Origin: a virus
Length of the DNA: 62,237 nt
Reading direction: 5' to 3' (one strand)
IMG/VR virus record: IMGVR_UViG_3300032289_001167
Coordinates: 1 to 62,237 of that record
A program made the position numbers and the translations under genes. Under the pieces are notes generated by a model that made no database searches, was not told the origin of the DNA, and saw only the letters and a list, made by a program, of their open reading frames with translations. Below, one piece after another: positions 17,168 to 26,918 of the stretch (within the stretch, counting starts at the first letter, position 1; every line of letters starts with the position of its first letter).

Positions 17168-20100
17168 TGGCTCAAGTATCGGTTACAGCACCTCTGTTTA
17201 CAGTTAATGCCGACGCAAGACCCTCTAACTATTTAATTAACCACGTTAGTTGGTCAGCTCCAAATGAAGCAATTAACTGGTCGGAAGTTAGGGTTATCCG
17301 TAGTACTACTGGATATCCTATGAACATTAATGATGGTATTCAAATATTTTCAGAGCAGCCTTACTCTGTTATTGGTACTGTAGGAGCAGTGTATACAGCT
17401 AGTTCGATTTCTGCTGTTACGCATACAGGTGGCGGTACATATGCTTCAGGTAATACGTATGACTACTACACCGCTATTACTGGCACTGCAAGCGCATCTG
17501 GAACGGGCGCATCATTTAATATTGTGCGGTCTAAAGACGTACTTGGAGCTATTAGTTCAGTAACTATTAACTCTGCTGGCGGTGATTATGCTGTCGGTGA
17601 AACTATTACTATTGATAAAAATAAAATTGGTTTTTTAAAATTAGACGGAGTAACAGCTGATCCAGCAGGAACTTTAGTAACTGACTTGGTTATTACTGTA
17701 AGCGCTGTTAGTGCTGGAACTTCTGGTATTAAAACCATAACGCTTACTCAACCAACTTTACAAGACGTGTCAAATACCACCACTGTTTACTCTAATGTAG
17801 CGGCGGTATCTACTGATAACTCTATTGGCAGCGGCGTTACTTTTGACGTATCTCGTGCAGGTAACGGAAACGTTGCTACCACCACTACAACTATTAGGTC
17901 TAGAGGGGCTAATTATAAAGTTGGTGATATTGTTCGTGTTCCTGGGTACAGCATTGGCGGTCGCGTTAGTGGTCTTCAATTAGGAATTGATACAAATTAT
18001 CATATTTATGATAAAGGTGATAGCACGGCTGCTACCACTAACCCTGGATATGGAGTAACAGGTACCGACCTACGTGCTTCAAAATATTATTATTCTATTT
18101 TTATTAAATACGTAGTTAACGGAGAAACCCTTCCACGGTGGAAACGAGTAGCTGCTGTGTCTAGTTTTGCAGTAAAAGATAGCGGAGCACTTGAGGTTAT
18201 TCTAAATCATATCCCTTTGTTTTATCGTAGAGACTACCAAGGTAAAGATAATAAAGATTTAAAAGACTTTATTAGATTATTTGCATTTCATTATGATACG
18301 TACTTAACTCAAAGTAACGCTGTGTTTACGGCTAGTGATCCTAACAATATTGATGATAAATTACTAGCTTTAGCTCTAAAACAATTTGGATTTGATATAA
18401 ATGATGTTGCTAGCATTACACAAGCTAAAGTAGCTCTTAGTCAATTAGTAAAGGCATACCAGACTTCAGGTTCTACGGAAGGATTTAAAAATCATATCCA
18501 AGTTATCTCTGGGTATGATGCAAATATTAATGCTGGTAGAAACTTGTTAACTGACTACAACGCTTCTTCATTTATTGAAGGAACTGACTCGTGGTATTTA
18601 GACCCTGCTTTTTACACGGCTACTACTTACGTAGCCACTTTAAGTTTAGCTGGGCCAATTGCCACGGGAACTTCAACTATTGGATCATACACTAACACCA
18701 ACGGCGTTACTATGACCAGCGCTAGCTCGTCTGGATATGTTATTACTGTACCAAGTACTGAAGGGCTTAAGTCTGGCTCTGCCGTAACAGTTACCGCGGG
18801 TACTGGTCTTTTTGCTCCAGGAACTGTAGTGACATCTATTGATAGTACAACTAAGTTTAAAGTTAATATTATTCCAACAACTACTTTAAGCGCGGCTACA
18901 ATTATATCCTCAAGTATTCTTACTTCAGGTATGGGTAAAGTAACAGTAACAGGAACTACCTCTGTACCAACGTTTAAGTTTGGTTTGAAGAACACTATTA
19001 CCGCAACTAACTCAGCAATCAATACCAATACTATTACTATCAAGCCAATTATTGCTGAAGTTGGCGACTACGTTATTGCTAGTACTACTATCGCTACTAC
19101 GGGTGCCACACTTAACTATATTCCTAATAACACAGTAGTTGCTGCAGTTAGTACTGCAGGAGTAGTCACCCTTTCAAAAAATATTACATCAGCCCTTGCT
19201 ACTGGAACTTCCGTATTATTTAGTACGCCACCAGCTTCTGATAAAATTGGTGCACTTACCTCTACAATGCTTGTTGATCCAGACAAACCGTATGCGTTTA
19301 GCATTAAAGCTAACCGCGCTGGTACTACTGCTGTAGCCGTTACTGCTTCTATTAACTGGCTTGATAAAAATGGAACTGCAATTTCTAGTACTACTGGAAC
19401 TCTAAGCACTGGTGATCAGAGCTCTGGTACAACTTGGTACACCGCTCAAATTAGTGGCTCTGCTCCGTCCAATGCTATATATGCTCAACCTTCATTTTCC
19501 GCCGCTAACAACTATTTTGTAGATGCTGCTCAATTTGAAGGCGGGATTACGGTAAGCGTAGCTCAAATTGCAAGCAATGTTGCTACTCTTGGTACAGACA
19601 TTGAGCATGGGTTTACTACAGGCAACTCAGTAACTGTATACGGATTAGGCGTTCCATTTGACGGCACATATAGCATTTCTACAACACCTACTACAACTAC
19701 GTTTAGTTACGCTAAGACTGCTGCGGACCAAACGTTAAACGCCCCAGGGCTTGTTGCCTCAGCTTCTACGTTCCAAGATGCACGCAATACTACTATCCAA
19801 GTTCTTGCTGACCGCCGTAACCTTATTCTTAATCCGAGTTTTGCTACAGCAACAACTAGTTGGTCAGTAAGCACATCGGCAGTTACAATAGCTTCAACTA
19901 CAGCTCAACAAATTTTTGGAACAACTTCAGCAAAAGTAGATGATACAAACGCTACTGCTAATGCATTTATGTACAACACTAATCGTATTGCAATAACTCC
20001 TAGTACCCCATACACTTTTTCGGTTTATGCTAAGTGGGGATCAGGGGCTGGAGTCACTTATAACGTAGAGATTGATTGGTACGTAGCAGCTACGGGAGCA

Positions 20101-20499
20101 ACGCCAGCAATTACCACTTCTGTAGGAGCGGCATATTACAACTCAGCGGGTACCTTAGTATCTACCGCACCTGTACCAATGTCATCAGCCACTGGTTGGA
20201 ACCGTCTTTTTGTATCTGCCCTATCTCCAGATAATGCTAATTTTGCTGTAGTTAAAGTTGTCAGAAAAGACACTACAGGTAATGCATCAACTATCTACGT
20301 AGACTCTTGTTTATTCGAACCTGTGTCCGTGCTTAAACATTATTTTGATGGATCATATGATGGGCAAAACTATTCTTCTGATCGAGATTCAATTTGGGAA
20401 GGCACCGCCGATAATAGTGTCAGCCATTTGTACTATAATAGATTATTCAACATTGGAAAAATTGATTCTTTAATTTTAGAGGGTATGTATTATGCCTAG
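17167..20499 (+). CDS. gpI-like baseplate protein with adhesin inserts
   Basis: 1110 aa, far longer than the usual 200-residue tail protein I. The gpI-type core is near residues 355-450 (LKDFIRLFAFHYDTYLTQ, then DDKLLALALKQFGFD and YQTSGSTEGFKNHIQVISGY). It is preceded by a beta-rich N-terminal region and followed by about 600 residues of beta domains. One near residues 880-1060 begins RNLILNPSFATATTSWSVST and resembles carbohydrate-binding jelly-rolls (CBM4/9-like). The protein probably joins wedge and adhesin functions. It ends 8 nt inside the next gene. Confidence 0.65.
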   Translation: MAQVSVTAPLFTVNADARPSNYLINHVSWSAPNEAINWSEVRVIRSTTGYPMNINDGIQIFSEQPYSVIGTVGAVYTASSISAVTHTGGGTYASGNTYDYYTAITGTASASGTGASFNIVRSKDVLGAISSVTINSAGGDYAVGETITIDKNKIGFLKLDGVTADPAGTLVTDLVITVSAVSAGTSGIKTITLTQPTLQDVSNTTTVYSNVAAVSTDNSIGSGVTFDVSRAGNGNVATTTTTIRSRGANYKVGDIVRVPGYSIGGRVSGLQLGIDTNYHIYDKGDSTAATTNPGYGVTGTDLRASKYYYSIFIKYVVNGETLPRWKRVAAVSSFAVKDSGALEVILNHIPLFYRRDYQGKDNKDLKDFIRLFAFHYDTYLTQSNAVFTASDPNNIDDKLLALALKQFGFDINDVASITQAKVALSQLVKAYQTSGSTEGFKNHIQVISGYDANINAGRNLLTDYNASSFIEGTDSWYLDPAFYTATTYVATLSLAGPIATGTSTIGSYTNTNGVTMTSASSSGYVITVPSTEGLKSGSAVTVTAGTGLFAPGTVVTSIDSTTKFKVNIIPTTTLSAATIISSSILTSGMGKVTVTGTTSVPTFKFGLKNTITATNSAINTNTITIKPIIAEVGDYVIASTTIATTGATLNYIPNNTVVAAVSTAGVVTLSKNITSALATGTSVLFSTPPASDKIGALTSTMLVDPDKPYAFSIKANRAGTTAVAVTASINWLDKNGTAISSTTGTLSTGDQSSGTTWYTAQISGSAPSNAIYAQPSFSAANNYFVDAAQFEGGITVSVAQIASNVATLGTDIEHGFTTGNSVTVYGLGVPFDGTYSISTTPTTTTFSYAKTAADQTLNAPGLVASASTFQDARNTTIQVLADRRNLILNPSFATATTSWSVSTSAVTIASTTAQQIFGTTSAKVDDTNATANAFMYNTNRIAITPSTPYTFSVYAKWGSGAGVTYNVEIDWYVAATGATPAITTSVGAAYYNSAGTLVSTAPVPMSSATGWNRLFVSALSPDNANFAVVKVVRKDTTGNASTIYVDSCLFEPVSVLKHYFDGSYDGQNYSSDRDSIWEGTADNSVSHLYYNRLFNIGKIDSLILEGMYYA

Positions 20500-23400
20500 A
20501 AAAACCAGTTTAAATAATCTTGCTGCTAGCATTACGGGTGCTACAGTAGCGCTTTCTAAAACAGACGAAAACACGGCAGTAATTACATTTACTACATTAG
20601 ATGTGCATAATCTTTACCCTGGAGCTAAAGTAATTACTACGGGCCTTACCAGTTCAGATGGTAATTTTAGCCCTAATCTTGTAAGCCAATTAGTTTATAA
20701 AATTGATTCTCCTACATCTTTTAGCGCAAATGTTCCATGGACATACACGACTGTTCCTACAATTAGTCTTACAGGTGGTGCAGGTGTTTACGGCACTATG
20801 TACTCTTCAAATGGCGCACTTAATGCTGTCGCACCTAAATACGGACTCCCTGTAGTTATTCCTAGACCTAAGTTTTACAACTACACATACCCAACACTTA
20901 CTGCTGTTGGTTGGGGAACTGGTGTAAAACTTAATTGGACTGCTATTGGAATTGCTAACCCAGCAGTAACTTCTGTAAAAGTTGAGCGGTTAGTTAATGG
21001 GTCTGTTGTTGCAACCGTGTCTACCTCGGCTACTGGAGTAAACGTAATAGACCCAAGTTTAGCTAGCACTGGTGTAGCTAATCCATTTACTTACCGTGTT
21101 ACAGCTCTTAATACAGTTCAAGCAAATATTATAAGCGAAACTGTGGATACTTTATGGCTTGGCTCACTTGGTACGGCTATAGCTGCAGCCACCTCAGGAA
21201 CTTCAAGTAGCATTACTATTTCTTGGCCTACACCAACTAGTGGTAACGCTTCTATTACTAACCTTGAACTTGAAAGAGCAACCAACAGTGGTTTCACTGT
21301 TGGGGCAACTACCCTTAGCACGGCGTTATCCGCTTCTGCTACCTCTTACACAGATGCAACTGTTGCTACCAACTCTAGTTATTTTTATCGTGTTCGTTCC
21401 CGTGCAGATTACGCAGCGGCTACTTCGGTGTACAGCGTGTATTCAACTACGGGTTCAGCAACTAACCCATATTACATTACTGCCCCAGCTTCAGTTACAG
21501 TTGTACCAACAGCTGCTACTGCTAATCAGCTCAGCCTTAGTTGGAGCGCAGTGTCTACTGCTAACCCAGCTGTTAACTCATACAGTGTACAAGAAGCCTA
21601 CTCAATTGATGGCGGAACAACTTTTAGTGCTTGGGAAACTATTTTTACTGGGAACACTACTAGCTCACCAGTAGAAGCTTTGTCGGGGTACCAATACAAG
21701 TACCGAGTTCAAGCAAGTAATACTCAATTAATCAGTGCGTATACCACTAGTACTGCCACCGCACCATATTACTTAGCTGATCCACTTACTGCTCCTGGAG
21801 TTACTAACGCGGCATCCACTAATTCTAATTTAGTAGTTAGCGGTTCTTACAATGCTAATCCAAGTGCTTTAACTTACAATATTAGACGTTCTTCTGATGG
21901 CGGGTCTACTTGGTCTAACGTTGGTGTTACTGACTTTACAATCACGTTGCCGTACACAGATACAACAACTGCTTCAGGAGTCAGTTACGTATACGCAGTT
22001 AAAGCTAAAAACGCACAACTTACTAACTCAAACTGGTCTGCAACTAGTGCATCTAAACTAACTTATAACGTTCCGACATTCCCAACAGGAGTTACCGCCA
22101 CAGCCACAGCTTACAACACGATTAACTTGGGTTGGACCGCTGGAACAGTTAACTCAACTGCTACCCCAATTATTGACTACAAGATTGAACGCGCAACTAA
22201 TAGTGGGTTTACTATTAATGCAACAACATTGTCTACCACAACTACCGCTATAACATATTCAGATTCTACTGCTTCCGAACTTACTACTTATTACTATCGG
22301 ATAAGCGCTAGAAACGGTATTGGATACTCACCAGTATCTTCCGTTGTTGTAGCAACTACACCTGCCCAGGCTGTTAACACTACGCTTAACGTCAGCGCAA
22401 TTTCTACCGTTACTTACCCAACAGCAGCAACGGTTAGTGGTTCTATTTCACCTAACCCAGCAGGTGGAACAGTTACTATTACTGAAGGAGGTGCACCTCG
22501 TGCCACTGCAACAGTTTCAGGCGCAGGGTCTTACTCAGTAACTTTACCTACAGCAAATAGTGGTGGGCATAATTTAGCCCTGTCTTATAGCGGTAACGGA
22601 ATCTACCAACCTTCAACTGCTACAGCAAGTTACACGGTTAATGCTGCTTCGTCTAGCATTACAATTTCTGGACCTACAAGTACCTATTACACAGATACTC
22701 AGGCTTTCTCCGCTACAGTATCACCAGCAGTTAGTGGTCGCTCAGTTACGTTCTACAGAGCAGGTAGCCCAGTAGCAACAAGTACAACAAACGCTTCTGG
22801 TACTGCAACCTACAACAGAGTTACTTCAACCACAGAGTCAAGCATTTCATGGACAGCCTCTGTTGATGCGGACAACTACGCAAGTGCTTCATCTAGCGCT
22901 AAGGTATCTTCTGTAGTTGCTATGCCTTTGTACATTAATGCTACTATTTCGGGCGCTACTAACGGTGGTTTCTACGTAGGAACTGGTTCTAATGCAACAA
23001 CTAGAAGTATTGCAATGTCTGCTACTGCAGAAGATATTAACGGTGACGCTGTTGCTATTACTCCTACGTATTACTACAAGCAATTTGACGGAAGTCCAAC
23101 TACTTGGAGCGGCGCATCTACTTCGCGCAATCAATCTACCATGTTCTACGCTACAGCAACCAAAGCTGGATACGCGGTTCAAGACAGATCAGGATACGGC
23201 AACGGTAGCAACTTATTGTATGTTTACATTGCGCAAGAACAAACAGTAGCGGCATCAGACTTGGGTGACTACGCTGGACCTTCAGGTACAGTATTTGGTA
23301 ACAACGCTAGATACTCAACAACCTCTTTGCATCAAGGGTACTTCAGCGCTAACCAAGGTGATTACCAATCAGTTGTTTGGTTTGCAACACTTAACTGGCC

Positions 23401-23803
23401 TAGTATTAAGCAATCAGTCACCCCAACAACAAACAGCGGCGACGGAATTGTTGCAGCTAGGTTAACTATTGATAGACTTGCTGGAGTAGGTGACGGTGCT
23501 GCTAGAACTTTATACATTGGAGCTCACGCAAATACAGCAGCTAGCCCGCCCGCATCCTACACATCTGTTACACCTAGGTCTACTAATTTAGATTTAGATC
23601 ATTCTATGGCAGCTGGAACAACAGCTACTAAATCACTAAACCTTTTTATTAGACAATATTGGCGTACCAACGCAGCTACTAACGGAGGCGTTACTTTTGG
23701 TAGACAAGGTGTGAGCAGCGTTCAGTCAGGCAGTAACAACGTCTACATGGAATTAGATAATCCTTCGCTTGAAGTAGTTTGGTACGCTAACCCCGCCCTT
23801 TAA
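20492..23803 (+). CDS. Giant FN3/Ig-repeat tail fibre, 1103 aa
   Basis: A unique N-terminal region of about 130 residues is followed by roughly five fibronectin III repeats to about residue 615 (for example NLGWTAGTVNSTATPIIDYK, ERATNSGFTINATTLSTTTT). Two bacterial Ig-like repeats follow at about 625-810 (GSISPNPAGGTVTITEGGAP, TVSPAVSGRSVTFYRAGSPV). The C-terminal domain of about 290 residues is distinct (GTVFGNNARYSTTSLHQGYF) and may be the receptor-binding tip. It is the last gene of the tail operon. Repeats are sequence-similar, so assembly errors or recombination are possible. Confidence 0.75.
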   Translation: MPRKTSLNNLAASITGATVALSKTDENTAVITFTTLDVHNLYPGAKVITTGLTSSDGNFSPNLVSQLVYKIDSPTSFSANVPWTYTTVPTISLTGGAGVYGTMYSSNGALNAVAPKYGLPVVIPRPKFYNYTYPTLTAVGWGTGVKLNWTAIGIANPAVTSVKVERLVNGSVVATVSTSATGVNVIDPSLASTGVANPFTYRVTALNTVQANIISETVDTLWLGSLGTAIAAATSGTSSSITISWPTPTSGNASITNLELERATNSGFTVGATTLSTALSASATSYTDATVATNSSYFYRVRSRADYAAATSVYSVYSTTGSATNPYYITAPASVTVVPTAATANQLSLSWSAVSTANPAVNSYSVQEAYSIDGGTTFSAWETIFTGNTTSSPVEALSGYQYKYRVQASNTQLISAYTTSTATAPYYLADPLTAPGVTNAASTNSNLVVSGSYNANPSALTYNIRRSSDGGSTWSNVGVTDFTITLPYTDTTTASGVSYVYAVKAKNAQLTNSNWSATSASKLTYNVPTFPTGVTATATAYNTINLGWTAGTVNSTATPIIDYKIERATNSGFTINATTLSTTTTAITYSDSTASELTTYYYRISARNGIGYSPVSSVVVATTPAQAVNTTLNVSAISTVTYPTAATVSGSISPNPAGGTVTITEGGAPRATATVSGAGSYSVTLPTANSGGHNLALSYSGNGIYQPSTATASYTVNAASSSITISGPTSTYYTDTQAFSATVSPAVSGRSVTFYRAGSPVATSTTNASGTATYNRVTSTTESSISWTASVDADNYASASSSAKVSSVVAMPLYINATISGATNGGFYVGTGSNATTRSIAMSATAEDINGDAVAITPTYYYKQFDGSPTTWSGASTSRNQSTMFYATATKAGYAVQDRSGYGNGSNLLYVYIAQEQTVAASDLGDYAGPSGTVFGNNARYSTTSLHQGYFSANQGDYQSVVWFATLNWPSIKQSVTPTTNSGDGIVAARLTIDRLAGVGDGAARTLYIGAHANTAASPPASYTSVTPRSTNLDLDHSMAAGTTATKSLNLFIRQYWRTNAATNGGVTFGRQGVSSVQSGSNNVYMELDNPSLEVVWYANPAL

Positions 23804-23828
23804 AAAAATATGATTATATTAAGAGTTC

Positions 23829-23856
23829 TTGCGTATTCTTAAGTTGCGTGTATAGT
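23829..23856 (+). promoter_or_regulatory. Promoter for the replication operon
   Basis: TTGCGT at 23829-23834 and TATAGT at 23851-23856 are separated by 16 nt, in the 79-nt gap after the tail operon. A leader with AAGGAG follows before the ATG at 23883. Matches to sigma-70-type boxes are 4 of 6 and 5 of 6. Confidence 0.5.
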
Positions 23857-23882
23857 AGTTCTCCTACCACTAAGGAGACTTT

Positions 23883-24419
23883 ATGTACGACCACATCATA
23901 GTTACGGGAAATGGTAAAACTAGCCGTGCAAATGTTGAGGCTTTAGTAGATGATTACATCCACGCTAACCCAAAAATTAAATTCACATTAGCCAACCCAG
24001 TTAGGCTTTCTGAAGGTCAGGTATGGCTTAAGCAATACCTTACTGATAAAGAGATTGAGTTTGCTGTAGAGCTTTCAAACCCTGAAAACATACAGGAAAA
24101 CTCAGCTATGTTTATCCTTTGGGATGACGATGATCCTGAATCTCTATCAAGTCTTGCTATTGCTAAGGAAAATAGAATCCCAGCGTTTGACTTGACTGAG
24201 GGACTTAACGAGCTAGTGCCTCAAGACTCAATTAAATCCGTTGCGGCACCTGTTATTCCTGAACAGGAACAGATGACCGAGGAGGAAATTGAGGCTGATG
24301 TTGACGATGAAGAGGCTGCAGAGGAATTTGAAGACCCACTATACGAAGCCGTTCGTATTGTTGCTGACATTTTTGCCGAGGCTATTGGCAAAGAGTTAAA
24401 GCGGGTACTAAAGAAATGA
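23883..24419 (+). CDS. Rossmann-like protein with acidic tail
   Basis: 178 aa. An alternating strand/helix pattern (YDHIIVTGNGKTSRANVEAL, SAMFILWDDDDPESLSSLAI, ENRIPAFDLTEGLNELVP) suggests a SLOG/Rossmann-type nucleotide-binding fold. The stretch at about 125-150 is very acidic (TEEEIEADVDDEEAAEEFED). It is the first gene after the promoter at 23829 and overlaps the next by ATGA. Biochemical role not recognised. Confidence 0.5.
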   Translation: MYDHIIVTGNGKTSRANVEALVDDYIHANPKIKFTLANPVRLSEGQVWLKQYLTDKEIEFAVELSNPENIQENSAMFILWDDDDPESLSSLAIAKENRIPAFDLTEGLNELVPQDSIKSVAAPVIPEQEQMTEEEIEADVDDEEAAEEFEDPLYEAVRIVADIFAEAIGKELKRVLKK

Positions 24420-25345
24420 TAAGCACGTTATCGCCTAAGGCACTAGTTGCCCTTATGGCAGGAGCCACAGGTAAGGTCCGCATGACCAAACCTGGGCTCA
24501 TGGAGGCATTTCCAGGTTTTGGAAGGGACTACTGGGGTGGAGCACTTAAAGAGCTTGAAGACTGTGGCATGGTAAAAAGAGGCAGTTATCAAGCAGGTAA
24601 AAACAAGCAATGGAACCACTATGAGGACATCACAGACTTAGGTTGGATGTACATTAAAGACTGGTTACCGCCGTCGGATAATCCGTCTACGGAGTGGGTA
24701 GCCGCCGTCGGAAAACCCGTCGTCCTTTTAAGTAAGAACCAGCTAATTAATCCTAATAATATAACTAGTATAACTAGTAAAGAAGTCGCGAGGGAACACC
24801 CTCGCGAAGAATTCATTACGACATACATGCCAATGGAGGATAACGTGCCTTATGATTTTTTTAAGAGCGGGGAACCTACAGATGACTACACTCAGGAATC
24901 TTTAGAGGAGCGCCTTAAGTTTCGGCAAAAAAAGATAGATGAGGGCAAAACAGAATTTACTTCTACTCGGAGTAAGAAGTTCGGGACACGGCATAATATA
25001 CCAATTGACCAGTGGGGCAGTAACGAGATTGCCTATGAGTTTATGGAGCGGTTAACTAAGTACTTCCACATTAAGAACAACATCGCTATCCAGCGAATTA
25101 CTGGAGCGTTTGCTAGCATGCGTAAAGCTCAGGATACTAGTGGTACGGTTGATTACAAGATGCTTGACTTATTTTTTGAGGTAACAAAGTTTGACAAGAT
25201 TGATGATGGTAATCATGCTTGGCGATTATTTATGACTCGTGCACCTGAACTTGCGGTACAGGCTAAACGTATGATACAAACACCAGAAGAAAAAGAAACA
25301 GCAGCAACTCAAGCTGCTAAGTCACAGGAGTGGTTAAATGAGTAA
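24416..25345 (+). CDS. Winged-helix replication protein
   Basis: 309 aa. The N-terminal 75 residues have a winged-helix pattern (LMEAFPGFGRDYWGGALKEL, EDCGMVKRGSYQAGKNKQWN). The middle is polar and probably disordered, and the C-terminal domain from about residue 195 is helical (IAYEFMERLTKYFHIKNNIA). Immediately downstream is a DnaC-like loader and then DnaB and DnaG, so an origin-binding or helicase-loading role similar to DnaD-type proteins is inferred. Confidence 0.5.
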   Translation: MISTLSPKALVALMAGATGKVRMTKPGLMEAFPGFGRDYWGGALKELEDCGMVKRGSYQAGKNKQWNHYEDITDLGWMYIKDWLPPSDNPSTEWVAAVGKPVVLLSKNQLINPNNITSITSKEVAREHPREEFITTYMPMEDNVPYDFFKSGEPTDDYTQESLEERLKFRQKKIDEGKTEFTSTRSKKFGTRHNIPIDQWGSNEIAYEFMERLTKYFHIKNNIAIQRITGAFASMRKAQDTSGTVDYKMLDLFFEVTKFDKIDDGNHAWRLFMTRAPELAVQAKRMIQTPEEKETAATQAAKSQEWLNE

Positions 25346-25514
25346 TATGAAACGTGCATTTGAAGAAAGTCTTGAACGCGACTACCGACAAGCAGGTCTA
25401 ACTACAGAGACTGTCCAACGCATAACTGAATGGATTCAAAAGGCGGAAAAGTCTAATCCAGGATGTAAGTGCACTAACTGCAGTTGCGGTAAGTCAGAGG
25501 AAACAAATGATTAA
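25338..25514 (+). CDS. 58-aa Cys-rich small protein
   Basis: ATG at 25338 overlaps the previous stop by 8 nt, and its TAA at 25512-25514 overlaps the next gene by 8 nt. A helical N-terminal part (MSNMKRAFEESLERDYRQAG) is followed by a CKCTNCSC cluster. The operon position suggests a replication accessory factor, but nothing more can be said. Confidence 0.6.
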   Translation: MSNMKRAFEESLERDYRQAGLTTETVQRITEWIQKAEKSNPGCKCTNCSCGKSEETND

Positions 25515-26202
25515 TGTTAGCGAGTTACCTGTACGGCGTAAGTCGTGGTTAACGATTGCTAATGTTCCCGCGAACCGCAGGGGCTGGGAGTTATCAGACT
25601 GCAAGGAAGTATCCGAACAAGACTTAAAGTTAGTATCTAATTGGATACGTAAAGTTAAATCTGGCAATGTGATCAGAGCAGAGGGTAACCCTATTTGCGG
25701 TAAAGGATTACTGCTTGTTGGAGAGCCAGGCCACGGAAAGACCACGCTTTCTTTAGCGGTCATCCAAGAGATGATGCGGACGTTTGATCTAGAAGACTTT
25801 GCCGTAAACAACGGCAGGGTTCTTGTAAAGCCATGTCACTTTGCTACCTACAACGACATTATTGAACTTAAGGGTGCATTGATGAGTCCAGATAAAACCG
25901 ATGAGCAAGAGCGTTTGTTTTTAGGTATGCATGGTGAGTGTGAAGACGACGCTTATAACATTCGAGTACTAGTTATTGACGATGTAGGCAAGGAGCATGT
26001 ATCAGGCAGTGGCTGGAACAAGAACTTACTACACCACATTTTACGTACCAGATTTAACCTAGGACTTCCTACTATAGTTACAACAAATCTTCCCATAGAC
26101 GCTTGGTCTGCCGCGTATGGTGAGGCAACTGGTTCGTTTATACACGAAGCTTTTGCCACAATTGAACTAAAATCTACTAAAGGAGACTTACGAAAAAAAT
26201 GA
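25507..26202 (+). CDS. DnaC/IstB-like helicase loader ATPase
   Basis: 231 aa AAA+ ATPase. Walker A is GEPGHGKTT near residue 75 and Walker B VLVIDDVGKE near residue 156, followed by a sensor-1-like segment (LPTIVTTNLPIDAW) near residue 195. The length matches DnaC-type loaders that open the DnaB ring. Placed between a winged-helix protein and DnaB, which supports the role. Confidence 0.8.
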   Translation: MINVSELPVRRKSWLTIANVPANRRGWELSDCKEVSEQDLKLVSNWIRKVKSGNVIRAEGNPICGKGLLLVGEPGHGKTTLSLAVIQEMMRTFDLEDFAVNNGRVLVKPCHFATYNDIIELKGALMSPDKTDEQERLFLGMHGECEDDAYNIRVLVIDDVGKEHVSGSGWNKNLLHHILRTRFNLGLPTIVTTNLPIDAWSAAYGEATGSFIHEAFATIELKSTKGDLRKK

Positions 26203-26510
26203 GCGAGGGAGTTATGGAAGACACCAAGTTAGTTCAGATTTTCTTAGGCGGTTCTGGAACCCCAGGTCCAGGTATCTTTGAAGTAAGCATTGACAAAGAT
26301 AGAAACTTTATTTGTACTTGCCCAGGATACGCTGGACGCGGAGTATGCAAGCACACTAAGTTTGTAAACTCACGCGTTAAACAAAATCATGGTACTTATC
26401 CATTACAAATTTCTACCACTGTAACCGATGAGGATACAGACAAAGCTCACGAGTCCTCAGACGAACTGCGAAAGTTCATTATTAAATTTGGAAAAATAGA
26501 GGTTTGTTAA
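26199..26510 (+). CDS. SWIM zinc-finger protein
   Basis: 103 aa starting in an ATGA overlap. FICTCPGYAGRGVCKHTKFV is a CxC-x8-CxH SWIM finger (residues about 44-57), a motif linked to recombination and helicase partners. It is coupled to the helicase loader, so an accessory role in replication or recombination is likely. Confidence 0.7.
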   Translation: MSEGVMEDTKLVQIFLGGSGTPGPGIFEVSIDKDRNFICTCPGYAGRGVCKHTKFVNSRVKQNHGTYPLQISTTVTDEDTDKAHESSDELRKFIIKFGKIEVC

Positions 26511-26513
26511 ACC

Positions 26514-26909
26514 ATGTATAAAGGGGACATCAGCAACGACATGCCACGGCGTGTACTTGTGAATGCTAATTTGATATTCATTAAAGTACCTGTTGTAGAA
26601 AAGAAGTTAAAAATATTTAATGTTAAGTCTGAGGAAATTGGATTTGACAAATTCCTTTTAAACAAGTTTTACTTGTACACTACTCGCGCAGGAGTAACAC
26701 TTGAGCTAGTCTCATTTGAATACAAAGACCCTGAACTCGAAATCTTGTTTAACAAAATTGATCGGGCAGGCAACAACCCATTCAGGTATTACAACCACTA
26801 TGCTTCTCCTAAGAAGTTAGTTGCAGACTTACCATATAGACCAGAAGTAATTGGCGTAATTGACCCAGAGCACCAACTAATGTATGGTCGCTTAGGATTG
26901 GACTTTTAA
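26514..26909 (+). CDS. Hypothetical replication-operon protein
   Basis: 131 aa, MYKGDISNDMPRRVLVNANL..., mixed alpha/beta with no recognised motif. It lies between the SWIM protein and DnaB in a tight operon. Basic in the middle (VEKKLKIFNVK). Function unknown. Confidence 0.55.
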   Translation: MYKGDISNDMPRRVLVNANLIFIKVPVVEKKLKIFNVKSEEIGFDKFLLNKFYLYTTRAGVTLELVSFEYKDPELEILFNKIDRAGNNPFRYYNHYASPKKLVADLPYRPEVIGVIDPEHQLMYGRLGLDF

Positions 26910-26918
26910 GGGGACTAG

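Noticed and set aside
18627-19043. Minus-strand frames opposite tail genes (for example 18627-19043, 7771-8322, 9935-10444)
   Set aside because: They are shadows of strongly supported plus-strand genes with biased Ser/Thr/Val codons and have no start context.
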